From positions 3,308,501 through 3,372,500 of the forward strand of contig JAKNDB010000092.1 of the NCBI GenBank assembly GCA_024305405.1: DNA of 64,000 nucleotides, in the 5' to 3' direction. The first letter of the stretch is position 1, and every line of letters starts with the position of its first letter. Shown here piece by piece: positions 31,420 to 44,407 of this stretch. The position numbers and the translations under genes are program-made. The notes beneath the pieces are model-generated. The model searched no databases. It was given only the letters and a program-made list of their open reading frames with translations, and was not told where the DNA came from. The stretch is from Dirofilaria immitis. Lineage: Eukaryota; Nematoda; Chromadorea; Rhabditida; Onchocercidae.

Positions 31420-33880
31420 TCACTTTCATCAAATTGAAAATTTTTCGGTAGCAAAAAATTATCCAAACAAAATATGCATCATCTTATGTCTTTAGGGAAT
31501 ATTTTCTTCAGCAATGTATTTATGATGTGCAACAATTCCTAATAATTTTTATTTGAAACATTCCATAGTTTTCTAATTTTAATTGATGTTTCTTGTTTCG
31601 CGGAATACATAAAAGAAAGATATTCGAATTTCATGAATCGTTTTATAGATTATAACGAATTCATTTGTCGGGAGCAAAGATATAGTCCAATAATAACAAA
31701 TTTCATGAATGTATTAAAGCAAATTATTTGTTTATAATCAGAACGATTATAAATAGAGCTAGATGTGATCTCTATTAATGGAATTTTCTTCTTATTTGAA
31801 AGGAATATTTAATTTTTCTCTACCCATTACAATTTACAAATGGAATATATTCAGTGCATATTCATGTACCTATTATATAATGTATAAAATAGAGCATGTA
31901 GAACAAAATTGCATACATTATATATACATAATGATTATCCATTTTTCATTTTAATGTTAATAAGCGACAAAATCTTCATTCTCAATGAATGCATTTAATA
32001 TGTATTAAATATGCAATTTTATACTATTTCCTATATATTCAGTTAGCATACTCGAAATCATATAAATAATTCTATGAATATATTTTAGGATGATATTTAT
32101 AATACTTAAAAAATATATAAAGAACTTGGAATTCTTGCTATTCAATTCTAATAAAAAGAGCATACGATGAATTCGTTTATCTTGAGAAATAGTAAATACT
32201 GATTCTATAATGAATCCATAAACACGATACAGATAGAACACAGAACGAAACTAATCGTAAAATCATTCTATTTGATGCTTAATAATCAATAACTTCTTAA
32301 ACAGAACGGGTGATTGGACTTTATGTTGTTGGCTGTTTACATTAAACAAAGTTTTCTTATTTAATTCGGAAATCAGAATGATGCCACATTTAATGAGTTC
32401 CATCTCTGTTTTGTAATATGTGAAACAGATTTACGAGTCCACTTTGCGTTAATATTTAAAAAAATATATCCATCTCAAATGACCGATCTTTGGTCTTCGG
32501 AGCTGTATATTTTGAATTGAAATACCTCAAAAGTTAAAGTGAAGTTAAAAAAACTAGTTAGTTTAAAGTATGGTAAAATGAGCACAGCATCAGTTCTAAT
32601 TATTCAAAGTGATCAACATCATACCTGATCCATTGAACGGTGAAGAAAAATAGATGAAGTGCAGAATGACAGCAAAAGTAATGACATATCCAATTTAAGC
32701 GATTACTTTCTTTAACTACGATTGCCATAATTCCTGCTGCTTATTTCTGCATAATGTAATTTTCTCCAAGACATTTTAACATTTGATCTTCGCAAGCAAA
32801 AACTTGAAAACTTTATCAGATAGTACTGCTCTCCCAAATTTTTATAATTCATTTTAAACCATACTATTACTATTTAAATACTTTCTTATTTATTCAAATT
32901 ATTTAATATGTATACTTAAACAAGCAAAAACATTAAAAATTCATTTTCTAAGCACAACATCTAGAAATGGAAATGTTAGACTGGAAGTGCAACCATACAA
33001 GAACAGTTTCCTTGATGAATTTTTACTAAAGAAATTACAATCTTATAAAATTCCCTAAAATGAAAAAATCAATGTGCCCAATTAATAACAAACGAATATA
33101 CATGCAAAATTGATGAATCCCAACTTGAAATGTCAAGTTAAAGAACGACAACTTTTCACATCAACAATCGACTCATTTTTTCGCCATAATAATGCAACTA
33201 ACTTTTCACAAGAACTATAATATTCTATGCAACAGCTTTTGTTGGCAAACTCCTTATCTTATTAAAATTAAGACTTTTATATCCATCCAGAACAAACAAG
33301 TCATAAATCTGGGTAATGCTTTCGGAAAAGTGGATGTACTTAATTCGTCAAATTAATTACTTAGCAACTTATGCTCACTCATTTATGGAGCAACAATTGT
33401 GATGAGAATAGAATTAATATAATGTATAAAACAAATTTCTGAAAATCGAATGCAGTATGCCAACAGCATCCTTTGCCACGTAGTAAAATTATTTTGTGCA
33501 AAAAAATGTGAAAGACCATATATTTATCAACTGCAATTTTGTTAGTATAAAAATTTCCAAATAATTAAAATTTTGTGAATCATTTAAGATTTATATAATC
33601 TAACAACACAACAAAAACATTTAATAAAATTCTATCCACTAAGAAAAATTCATTAAGAAAAAATAAAGGATTTTACAGGAAAGAAGGAAAGTACTCCAAG
33701 ATAGTAATCAGCATAAAAAGAGTAAATTAAAGGATTTATGAAACAGGCAAAGTAGCGCATAACATGGAAATAACTGCTTTAGATTTTATAACTGTTCAAT
33801 ATCTAAATCTTTCCTAAAAACAATATTGTTCCCAGTTGAGATTTTAATTTCTCATTCGGTGAGACTCATTAAATAATGCT
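31420..33880. other. Intergenic region downstream of TSC1
   Basis: About 2.5 kb of AT-rich sequence with no supported exon. It presumably includes the TSC1 3' UTR next to 33880. Confidence 0.5.
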
Positions 33881-36800
33881 TTAAGAAAAAAGTGACAAAA
33901 CTCCATCCTTGAAATCATTCTTAGGTAAAGACGCAATTGTACTACCATCGCTCACATATATATTGCTGGTATCTTTATCATTTTCATTTACTTCAGCGAA
34001 TAATTCAGATGGAAAATTTTTTCTGTAATAATGTAAGTTAGCAAGTTACTATTTCTAATAAAATTTCATTAGAAAAGCATGAAGGACGAGATAAAACCAC
34101 ATCAAATATCTAAAACTTACTGTGAACTACCATTCGAAAAATACATTTCGCTAAAAGAACTTCTTGAAAACAATATCTGCGATTCGCTATTGATTACCTT
34201 TCCGGAACTTTGTAGTGCTGCGATCTCCTGGGTTAACCATTAAAATTTTTATGAACCATTTAAATTTTAAATTTGCAATTGATTCATCTGATATGCTTTA
34301 TTATAAAACGCTACGCTATCAAGCACTTGCTAGTTTACAACCAAAATATATAAGTTAAAACACTATTCTTAGAAATGAGTTAAAAAATAGGATACTTTCA
34401 CATTCTTTTTTTCAAAAATATGAAATCACCTCAATTTTGGCATACAAATCGAGAATATGTGACTGTTGTTTTTGGCAAACAGATAAAAGGGAAAGATATT
34501 TGTGTTGCGCGGCTTCACACTGTTGAGAGTGTAACTGTTTTGAAAAGTAATTTGATAAAATAAAATACCAAATTGATTATTACACGAACTACTATCTAAG
34601 AACATAGCTTATTTGCAAATGACCATACTTGTAGTTATGAACACAATAATTCCTATTGAAGCATTATCATTCAAAGACGACTGAAAATTTGAATACTATT
34701 ATTCCTTACCATTATTTTTGTGAAAAAAAGATATCACTTCGCCTACAGGAAATATCAAAAAAAACTGCTTAAAGAAAACCTTTTGGCTCTTTCAAAGAGA
34801 GTATTGAATTCAGTGCAGCGCCTCTTTTCAATCATTAACTCATCTTCGAACTTTCGAGCTTTAGCCTTTATAGATTCCTTTTCTCTTTCTTCATGTACTA
34901 ATAAATTCTTCAATCGCACAACCTACAAAAAGATTGCTTGCTAAACCCTCGAAATTATGGATACTGAAGTTCATGTAAATCAATGAAAACCAAAATTCCG
35001 AAAGAATGATAGTATGATTAACGAATTACCGCAACATGTTAGTACATCAAAATATAAAAAATTTCTAATATAAAAAGTAATATACTTCAGCCATCGCTTG
35101 CGAGGTATCAAGTTCCATTGACCTAAGTCTTGACTTTGATCTAGAATTTTCCACTTCCAGTTGTTTCTGCAGCTGAAAAGAAGAAAGTCACTAAACATAT
35201 AGCTATGCATTAATCCGATGAATTGGAATTAAAATATGTCGAATCTTTAATGATTTCAGTCTTTTACATGGCCAAATGTTGATGACCTTATTAAAACTCC
35301 TTGAGTGATCAAAAAGTTTTCTTTTATATAGTTATGATGAAGTTCGCCCATTAAAATTCAAACGATAAAAGAAGAAACGAATAACCAGTGAGACTTCATC
35401 TCTGAGTTGTTGATTAATTTGATGAGCATTTTTGAGCTCTATTTTCAAAGCCTCAATTCCTTCCAATTTTGATTCCGCAAACAATAATTTCATTTCCGTA
35501 TCTTCAGATCTTTAAACAAAATAAAAATAATTCGAAATTAAAAATGTGGTCTCTCTTTATGTATACATATTAAGTCTATATATATAGCAAAAAAAAAAAT
35601 GGTATCAAAAAGCACACATTAAATCTTCGTATTGCAGTTCTATTATGATAAATTGATAATTTAAAAATAGTAAAAGAAAAAATATCGAAATACTGCTGCG
35701 AAAGGCAACTACATATTGCAAATAATGAAAGGATGTGATATCACAAGTTACAAGAAACTTAAGGAAACATTTACAAAAGTTCCATTCAGACATCTGTAAT
35801 AAGAAAAATCTGATGAAGTTTGGTTTGTTATATACAGAACTTTTCGTTTTACTAATTTTTCTCTAACTAATTAGATTTAAATTTGTTAGTTATCTGTAAT
35901 CATTACTTATACAATAGCGGATATGAATTGAACATGGAATCCAAATATTTAAGTATTCTGGCCTAGATAATTAAATTGAAACCTTATTTTACTGTAGTTT
36001 TGCAAGTTCTACAACAAATGAATAAAGAAAAAAGTGTAACGTATACACTTTCGTTCATTAAGCCGAGTTCTTTTAGTGATATGTTTGAAAAGATACGATT
36101 ATCCCCAAAATTTGAAAATGAAACCACTCCCACCGTTTCAAAACTTTTGGAATTCTATATAATCACGTCAGGTTAACACCTACGGAGGAAGATTTTACAT
36201 ATTAAGCTTTCAGTAATCATGCGCCTTTCTCTATCCTTAGAGATGAACTATATTAATGAATCCAAGAATGAAGAGTGTGTGGATATTTTATAGAAGACTC
36301 GAGATAAACGAGGATCAGACATAATATACGAGATAATAATTGTAATTTTGTTGAACTGATAGAATGCTCGAAAAGTAGGGAAAAAAATTAACCAAAACAA
36401 ACTTTAACTTTTACAAAACGAACCTAAAAACATATAAACTGATCTATTAAATGTTAAAAGATTATTTGGAACTGTTCTAGTTTTTTACGATGAAATTAAT
36501 AACTAATTATTTTCATTAAGCAAGTAAAGTATCGATTTGCCAATTTTAACAGTTCCTATCAAAAGCAAAGATACACCTTCTTTTGTACATTTCCAATTCA
36601 ACTTGCCAATGACTATTGCTTTCAGCCATAGATTCCATCTTCAGTTCCAGGTGCGTCAGAATAGTCAGATAACGGTCAGCCTCCTTAGTTAAAACTTTTT
36701 TACATGCAGTTCAGATGAAATGGAAATTGACGGAAATAAAATATAAAAAAGATAAAAACGAAAACTTCACTTCTTAATAACTATTCAGCAAATTACTATC

Positions 36801-39800
36801 TTACATCGCGATAAGTCTTTATCTTCTCACAATATTTCTTTTCAATTTCTCTCCGTTTTGATCTTTCCATATTGCTTCTTTTCCGAAGATCTGTTAAAGC
36901 ATTTATTAACTGTTCTCTTTCCTAAAAACATCTTTCAGAAAATTAAAAATTTGATTATACTTACAAAGGAAAAAATTTAATTTGAAAAAAATAAGGAAGA
37001 TACAACATATAGGCCAACCCTTATTACATTTAATAAAATACGCATTTTACCATTATCTACTATTATTAGTAAAAAATCCTTCAAGAAACATCAAGAAAAC
37101 TTGCAATTTGTGCATTGCGAAGAGCCATATGGAGTGACATTTTTTCTGATTCCAGCGATTTCTGTTGCTTCAGACGGCCTGAAAAGATTACGAAAATAAT
37201 TGATCTTTTTGCTTTCGAAACATGCACTCCACAATTTTCAAATTTTAATATCCGACGAAAATATTGTTGTTGAAGACTTCATTTTTCTTACCGAAAAGCC
37301 GACGATTTCGTTCGGCATGAAGTAATCTTCCACAACGTTCATACAATAAATGTTGATTAACAAGTGCCAATCGAGCATTGAGCACTTTTATCTGAAAACA
37401 GGAGAATTATAGTCTCAAATAATAAATTTAAATGAAATTTAAAACTACTATTTCTACTCTTATTCAAGATGCTACATCGAATTATTACTGAAAACTCCTA
37501 TTCATAGTAAAACATTTCTACAGATGCATTTTCACTAAAGTTAGATAAGATGGCGTTATAATAATAATTAAAATAAGTACATCCCTTTGTGTTTCCCATT
37601 TGTATGAAGTTATTAAACAGAAAAGAAACTTGAGTTTCAGCCGGAAGACCCTTAAGTTGTTCGGACACATCATCGTAAATTGTTGCTGGCAGACGATCAG
37701 CTAAGCTAAGCTGCTTCAAGCAAGTATGATAATCAGCACTTGCTTCGATATAATTCTGATAAGTGCGTTCATGCTCACATTTTAATTCCTCATTTAGATT
37801 TTCTTCATCTTAAAAAATTTTTGTATATTATATTCATTAAAAATTAAGATAGCAAGTAATCCTGATGTATTTAATAAACTACGACAACAAAAAGTTTAAT
37901 CGTATTTACTTGTTTAATTTTTATACCAAAATTTCCAAATTTTAGATCCATGACAAATTTCACTTTGCTCCGGTAATTGAATCCTATTAATTTAAGAACT
38001 GAACTAGCCTTATAACAGGCAATATTGCATATCTCGTAAAAATTAAATATTTCAAGTGAAGACTAAAAAATAAATAAGTAAGCGACGATAGAAGTTTTAA
38101 GCCTTCCATAAATTAATTATATAGGATGTCTAATTTTATCATTATTTTCATTATACAAATGTTCTGAAGTAATGACTTATGATAATATCAAAAAACATTT
38201 GAAAGAATATAAAAAAATGGAAAGGTTTTAATAAATAAGCGAAATTAGTTCGATCTAACCAATTAGAGAAAATGGAAGGGCTTGCAGAAATGGAAGATAT
38301 GGACATTTTTGAGCAATTAATTCTTCAATATCTTCAGCAGAGATCTCCATATTTTTAGCAATGATGGACTGCCTTTGCTTCAAATCATTAAAACTGGATA
38401 TTTTTGCATTATCACTCAACTGCGAAACATGAAACAGATCAGGGCAGGAAAGAGCATGAAGCCTAAAGAATAAATAATATTTAATACTGAATGACTATCG
38501 CATTTGAATATAGTTATTTTTATTATTTAGATATAAAATGACTATCGCATTTAAATATAGTTATTTTTATTAGATTTATTCAATAAACAAATGGAAACTA
38601 ACAACTGTGTTTGTGAGAAATTGTCTAGATGATGAAGAAAATGAATTATTTCATTTTTTTAGGGCAGCATCCACTTATGAATCGTTGGCGATTGATTTGT
38701 CGAAAAAATGAAGTCACCGAAAAACGATTCGCGCTATCATTCGAAATACTTTCATTTGGTGTTTCGGCTTCATTCATTTTAAATTCTTTAGTCTAGAATA
38801 AACATACTTCTGACTACATGAAACAAAAAGTACTAAATTTGCTATAGTACTTACTTTTGAATTAATGTTACTGAATTATGGAATTTCAATTTGTCATCAA
38901 GTATACTGCATGAAGTTGCGTGAATAACCTCTATTTCAATATTTTATTTTAGTACTGCAGTTGAATTGATTACCTTGATTTAAAGAACTGTTTCGGAAAA
39001 GTAATGGCTTAAAACGATGAGCAATTATCACCAAATCCATTTTGCTCGTTCACTAAATTCAATTTTTTTCGCTTCCGAACCTAGCTTAGAATTCAAAACT
39101 TTAAAAATTATGACTTTAAATCATGATATGCTATATCTCTCACCATTAATTTATAAATTCAGTATTGATAATAATTTAGTTCAACTTAAAAAGTTCTGTC
39201 AATCTTCGATTCTCACATTATGAAAGAAATAAGGACCTTTCGATAACGAATAACTTCCGTATTATCATCACTATCAACACCTTGCTGAAAGCTTTTAGTA
39301 AAGCTCGTGTTTGTTGTACTATTTACTGAAAAAATTTCAGCTTCATGATTCCGAAAAGTATTCGGAGCATATGCTTCACATTCTAATTGATGCATGTTTT
39401 CCAGCGGTACAATTGTTGCAGGAGTATTTGCAAATGAATCTTCTGAAGGTTGCATTGGTAGAAATAAAATAGAAGGTGAACAAATTTCTCGAGCATCTAC
39501 ACCTTCTTCGATATTTCCCATCTGTAATGAAATCTTAAGTCTGCTGTTGCAACTAGAAGTGAATCTCATTCAATGTTGCTAATTACTTGAACACCTTCGA
39601 AATTTTTGAAATTACAGCTTATGAAACTTTTTAGTCAATCGCAGAAGAGAAAATGTCAAGAAAATGAAACAACCACAAGGAATAAAAGCAACGGAAACCT
39701 CCTCACTGCGTTTCTGGATGTCTTCAGGTACAAAAATTTCTTCAATTGGTTCATCACTTATTGTACGATCTGCTGTTGCAACTAGAAGTGTACTGGGAAG

Positions 39801-42800
39801 TGATAAATTATGAAGCAATGGTTCATCTGATAAAGCTCGTGACTTCTGGAAATTAGTTAATATATTATATTATTGTGAATATACACTACTGAATCACATG
39901 TTATCTTTTCATCAAGGAATCAAACCTCGTTCATATGATGAAAAGCCCAAATTAATGCTTCTGAAAACAGAAAAAGATGAAAGAACTTACACGTCTTCGA
40001 ATAAAATCATTGAACTTCTGCGTTAAAGAGAATCGTCTTATATGCTTTGAATCTGCTGCGCCAGCTGTTGCTCGTCGTGTACTTGAATCTTTATATGAAA
40101 AATAAAGCAGTTTCCAAAAACTCTTAAAAATTACGGATAAGAATCAAGAAAAATTTTTACTGCAAGATACTTAATAAAGAAAGTGTTTGTTTTTTATAGT
40201 TATACTTACAAAATTTAAAATTTAAAAGAAAAGTACTCGCCTGTAGAAAAGCTTATGATTATATCTGATGTACGGTTATCTAATGAATCAGATTTTGAAT
40301 CTGGAAGAATATCCAAATTATTTTTGCCAAATTCTAACCATGCACCATCTTCATTCCAATGATCCAATGACATACCCAAAGAGTCTGAAAAAATAAATTT
40401 GACATTTTTGACGACAAATTGCCTAGCAAATGCTAAAAAATAAATAATGCTATTTGTTATTTTTTTATAGAAGTATTCAGTGCAGTATTGTAATATCACT
40501 TTAATTTAATCACATAAATTTTACAAAAATAAAATGAATTCGTTGTGATAATTGTCAGTAATTATTCTCTGCTTTAAGCTATTTTTATAGTTGTTGAAAA
40601 ATAAAGCATAGTAAAGGCATAAAAATAAAGCTTATTTCATTCTGAAAGATAATTAATGAGAAACATAAACTCGAAGATTATGAGGAATAAAAAGGCTGGT
40701 AACTACAGTATCTATAACTGATCACAATAAAAAGAAATACCGATGAATTTCATTTTAATAAACTAACTCGACGATGATGAATCTGTTTGTGTTAGGAATA
40801 AATCATTCAAATCTGGCAGCTGAGATACATAAGACATTGTTGAACTTGACATCTCCAATGTATGATTTGACGAGATAAACTTATTAACTGAAAAATTGAA
40901 ATATTCCAAATGAACAAAACTTGATTCATCATAATTTTGGAAAAAAGTATTTGAAGTAAGCAGAAATAAAAATGAAATTGTTACTCGAGTCACTATGCAG
41001 ACTACTAAGCAGAAAATGAAATTTTTCAAATTGACAAATTAAGGATCTTTAAATAGAAGACAAGTAACCTTTAACTGCCGATGGTAAAACCGGCCGTATA
41101 AGTACATGTCGACAATCAGCTAAAAATCATGCGCCTCCCGTTGATTCCAGCGATTCCGATCTAGTTCCTATAAATCCGAATACATTTATTTAGAAGGTTT
41201 ATCATGAGTGACAATATTAATCCACTCTTAAAACATGAAAAGATAGAAATAGATAATGTTGATCAAGTATTTAATTGCTGGAAACAATTTTAATACAGGT
41301 AATATATTTTACATTAAATTATAAAAAAATTCACTCATGAAAATGAGAATATTAGAAGAATGAATAACTAATAAGGAAAAGCTGAGCAGTAATACTAAAC
41401 TTGCTCAATGTTATTATTATATATCGAACTTACTTCCTAGTTAAATATGTTCACCTGTTCGATAGTGGCGCTTAATATATTCGGATGGAATTTCACAGCA
41501 CAAAATAATGCCTTGAGTATATGTATTATTCGACTATTCGCAACATTCATGTAATTTCTAAACAAACTCAAAAAATTCTTGAGAAAAAAAATGTTCTGGA
41601 TGTTCTAGTTAAAAATGTACTCAATATACAAAATTTAATAATAATCCATATTCATTCCACTGACTTTAAATTCCTGATCGTTCATTGTGAAAAGTCGTCA
41701 AATTGTCAAGAAAGAGATCAAAAAACATCACAGCAAAGATAATATGTCAATATCAAAAATGACGTTCTCTTATGATTAAAAAAAGAAAAAAACTCATTCG
41801 GACGATATTTACTGCGATGATTTACCTCAAGTACTCCACTAAAGTTGCAGGGTAAATCCCATACAAAACGATAAAATATTGAATTATTGCACTATACAGA
41901 TGTGATACATATATTCCTTCAATGATATCTGCTTTCTGCTGATCAAACAATTTCTTGAAGTTATGAAGTATATTACAAGCCACAATTAATAGACGAAATA
42001 AGTTCAGCAATGTCGATTTTTTCGGAGCAGCAAAATGTGGAACCAAAGAAGATATTAGAAGTATCGCGGATACAACTACAACAATGTTTTCGGATGGCTG
42101 CAAAGGTAGATTTAATTGATTTTAATCTTTTATAAAGAGTAATCTAAGTTGCTAAATTTTACACATAAACATGTGCTTATTTTATCCCCAGCATTCTGAG
42201 TTATGATAATAATAATTTAAAACTTCCAATCATTCATCAAATGTTTCTTCTAATTATTATTAAAATCACTTTCGAAAAAAGGTTGGTGAGATTTCGAATA
42301 GTTCAAATCCAAAAGTTCTCTTCTCAATTTTAATATGTCAAAACATAATCGTAATTATACTTAAAAAAATTTTACGTCGTATATACCTTTAAAATAGATT
42401 TCTAGCGTACTGCTGATATTTAAAGAAGGAGGATAGATGAAGCAACTAACCCGTATGGATTTCAAGATATGGTCAAAAAGTGGATGTTCAGCAAGCTTTG
42501 GTAACCAACTTGGAGTCTTTTGTATTAATTGCCCGAGAAGTGTTAACATAGCTAGCGTATTTTGGGGCAGAAAGTCTTGAATTTTGTTGCACAATTCCTG
42601 CAATGATTTTAATATTGCTAAAGCTTTAATTACAAATACGTTAGAAATATACGTCTACATCTGCTTAATTCTTCCGCAACTTATTGATTTAGTTCACATT
42701 AGGAATATGAAACTTTCTGTATCATAAGGCTCCTTAATATTACAAAGCAATTCCATCGCCAAAGACGATCGATTCTGCATATAGCAAGTTATTATTTGAT

Positions 42801-43289
42801 CGATACCTTCTCCTGGAATAGTAATGAAATCAGATCATTTTTCACTCATAATAACCATATTTTTTTGCGAGTAATACAATTTTTAGATATAATGAAACAA
42901 AATAACACTGATAAAAACAAAATTTATGAAAATAATTCAACCTAATCAATTTCCTATAAAACCATTAATGCTTGCCAAATTACCAACGAACTCATTGTTT
43001 TATACATTACTCAGATATATAATTTTTTATAGACCTAATGTCTTCCATTCCGCAGTGCAATCATTGTCAATGATACTAAAATAATTAAAGTATTCTTGTA
43101 GTAAATTAATTTGCACTCATTGCTAATTTTTTTCCGACTTACTGAAATTATTGCCAAAAGGGAATTAAATAATTAACTACCTTGATTAACCATACCCAGC
43201 AATAGTTCCAGAGAATCCTCGGATAACTTTGAATCCAGTGATTCAGCATGACGAATTAGTTGCGTTATGTCATGATGTTTCCGTTTCAT
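33881..43289 (-). CDS. TSC1: Hamartin (TSC1), tuberous sclerosis complex subunit 1
   Basis: Hamartin stabilises TSC2, the GAP for Rheb, and so restrains mTORC1. I read about 24 exons: 43289-43181, 42812-42714, 42617-42451, 42097-41826, 41557-41455, 41167-41069, 40887-40768, 40384-40241, 40088-39991, 39845-39699, 39521-39237, 38792-about 38640, 38461-38260, 37808-37630, 37391-37292, 37178-37090, 36921-36805, 36683-36577, 35509-35395, 35172-35086, 34922-34780, 34534-34430, 34227-34121 and 34022-33881. That is about 1,095 residues (human 1,164). The N-terminal helical core has MLTLLGQLIQKTPSW, YSAIIQYFIVLYGIYP, then FHPNIL and RNRWNQREAHDF. A Ser-rich middle follows, then a coiled coil opening with HLLYERCGRLLHAERNRR (the hamartin signature) and containing HILDLYAKIE. 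One base is missing at 41122-41126; junctions 12/13 and 21/22 are also off by phase. Confidence 0.93.
38490..38572. repeat. 36-base direct repeat, one mismatch
   Basis: Positions 38490-38525 recur at 38537-38572 with a single g/a difference, a 47-base period. Both copies lie in the TSC1 intron between the exons ending near 38640 and starting at 38461. Confidence 0.85.
40239..40240 (-). other. GC splice donor, TSC1 intron 8
   Basis: On the minus strand the exon ends tctacag and the intron begins gcgagt. The only nearby GT, four bases further on, leaves the wrong phase for the next exon (40088-39991). The GC site gives a one-base overhang that joins correctly. Confidence 0.75.
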
Positions 43290-44407
43290 ACTTTTCACTG
43301 GATTTTAATATTTTTATGGGTTTTGCATATTTATCATTTTCTCTGAAAAGAACTGGCCATTCAAGTGAAGCACGTTTAGATAACGTTCCTAACAAGCTTT
43401 ACATAAAATCACGAAAGAATCTTCGCCCATGCTGTAATGAGTAAAGACATTTTCACTTTCCTCTTATATTAAATTTTGATTCAAACTTCAGCATTACTCC
43501 AAATAGAAAATATCAATATCAAGACCATCAGAAAAAGAAAAATTTGACTATGACTGAGAAGCAATTATCATCACAATAAGACTATATCCATTGGTCTTAG
43601 ATTAATTCCAAGACCGAGTACGCGAACTACCGCTCCAGAAAAGCATTACTCCTATTGACTCCCGAGATTTTTATTCGTTTCTCGTGAAGTGCCGTTTGCT
43701 TCTTTCTCTCAATACAGCAGCTTCCAATGATATATATTCTGTTAGGTGGAGCTTCCAAGGAACCCATCTTGAAGCTGTAGATGATTTTCAACACGAGAAT
43801 CACATTTTCAATCACGCGTATAAATTTTCAACCAAGAGATAAAATGATTTAAAAGCTGGAACCATTAGCCGCTCAAAAATACCATTTACGCATCCAATCA
43901 TGACCAGCTTACAACTAAAAACTCCCGGATCATGATAAGCAACTCGACAATTTCAACTCTTTTGGAGGTTTCGAAAATCCTTTGATATTTTAAGTTGTTG
44001 GTATCCTTCATTTCCTGTTCAAAATCAAATATCAGGTTAAGCACCTTTCCATATTGCCATATTGCATTGTAGTTACAGCAGTTTTTATGCACTGTAAATA
44101 TTGAAATTCAGAACAATACATTAAACATTTAAGCAAAGATAAATGCACCAAATACATCAGTGAGAAAGAATAAGAAAAAGGTACTTGAGGATGTCTTCGC
44201 TTATAGTTACTGCCATAGTCTGAGCTAGATTTATAGAAAAATAAACTCATACGAAAAAAGAGATTGGAAAGTTCATTCTTTATAATTAGCAACTGCAGAA
44301 AGATTGGAACTGTGTACATGAACCAAAATTACAACTGGAATGTTGAAAAAAAACGGATGATGTAAACAAGAGAATGAGCAAACATAGGCATATGGCATAT
44401 GAGATCC
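43290..44407. other. Spacer between TTF2 stop and TSC1 start, with an open island
   Basis: About 1.1 kb separates two genes on the same strand. Within it, 43610-43842 is richer in GC and open on both strands. The + frame reads SITPIDSRDFYSFLVKCRLL and later NDIYSVRWSFQGTHLEAVDD without an ATG; the - frame is open at 43627-43815. I cannot assign either to a family or to the flanking genes, and only one strand, if any, can be coding. Confidence 0.3.
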
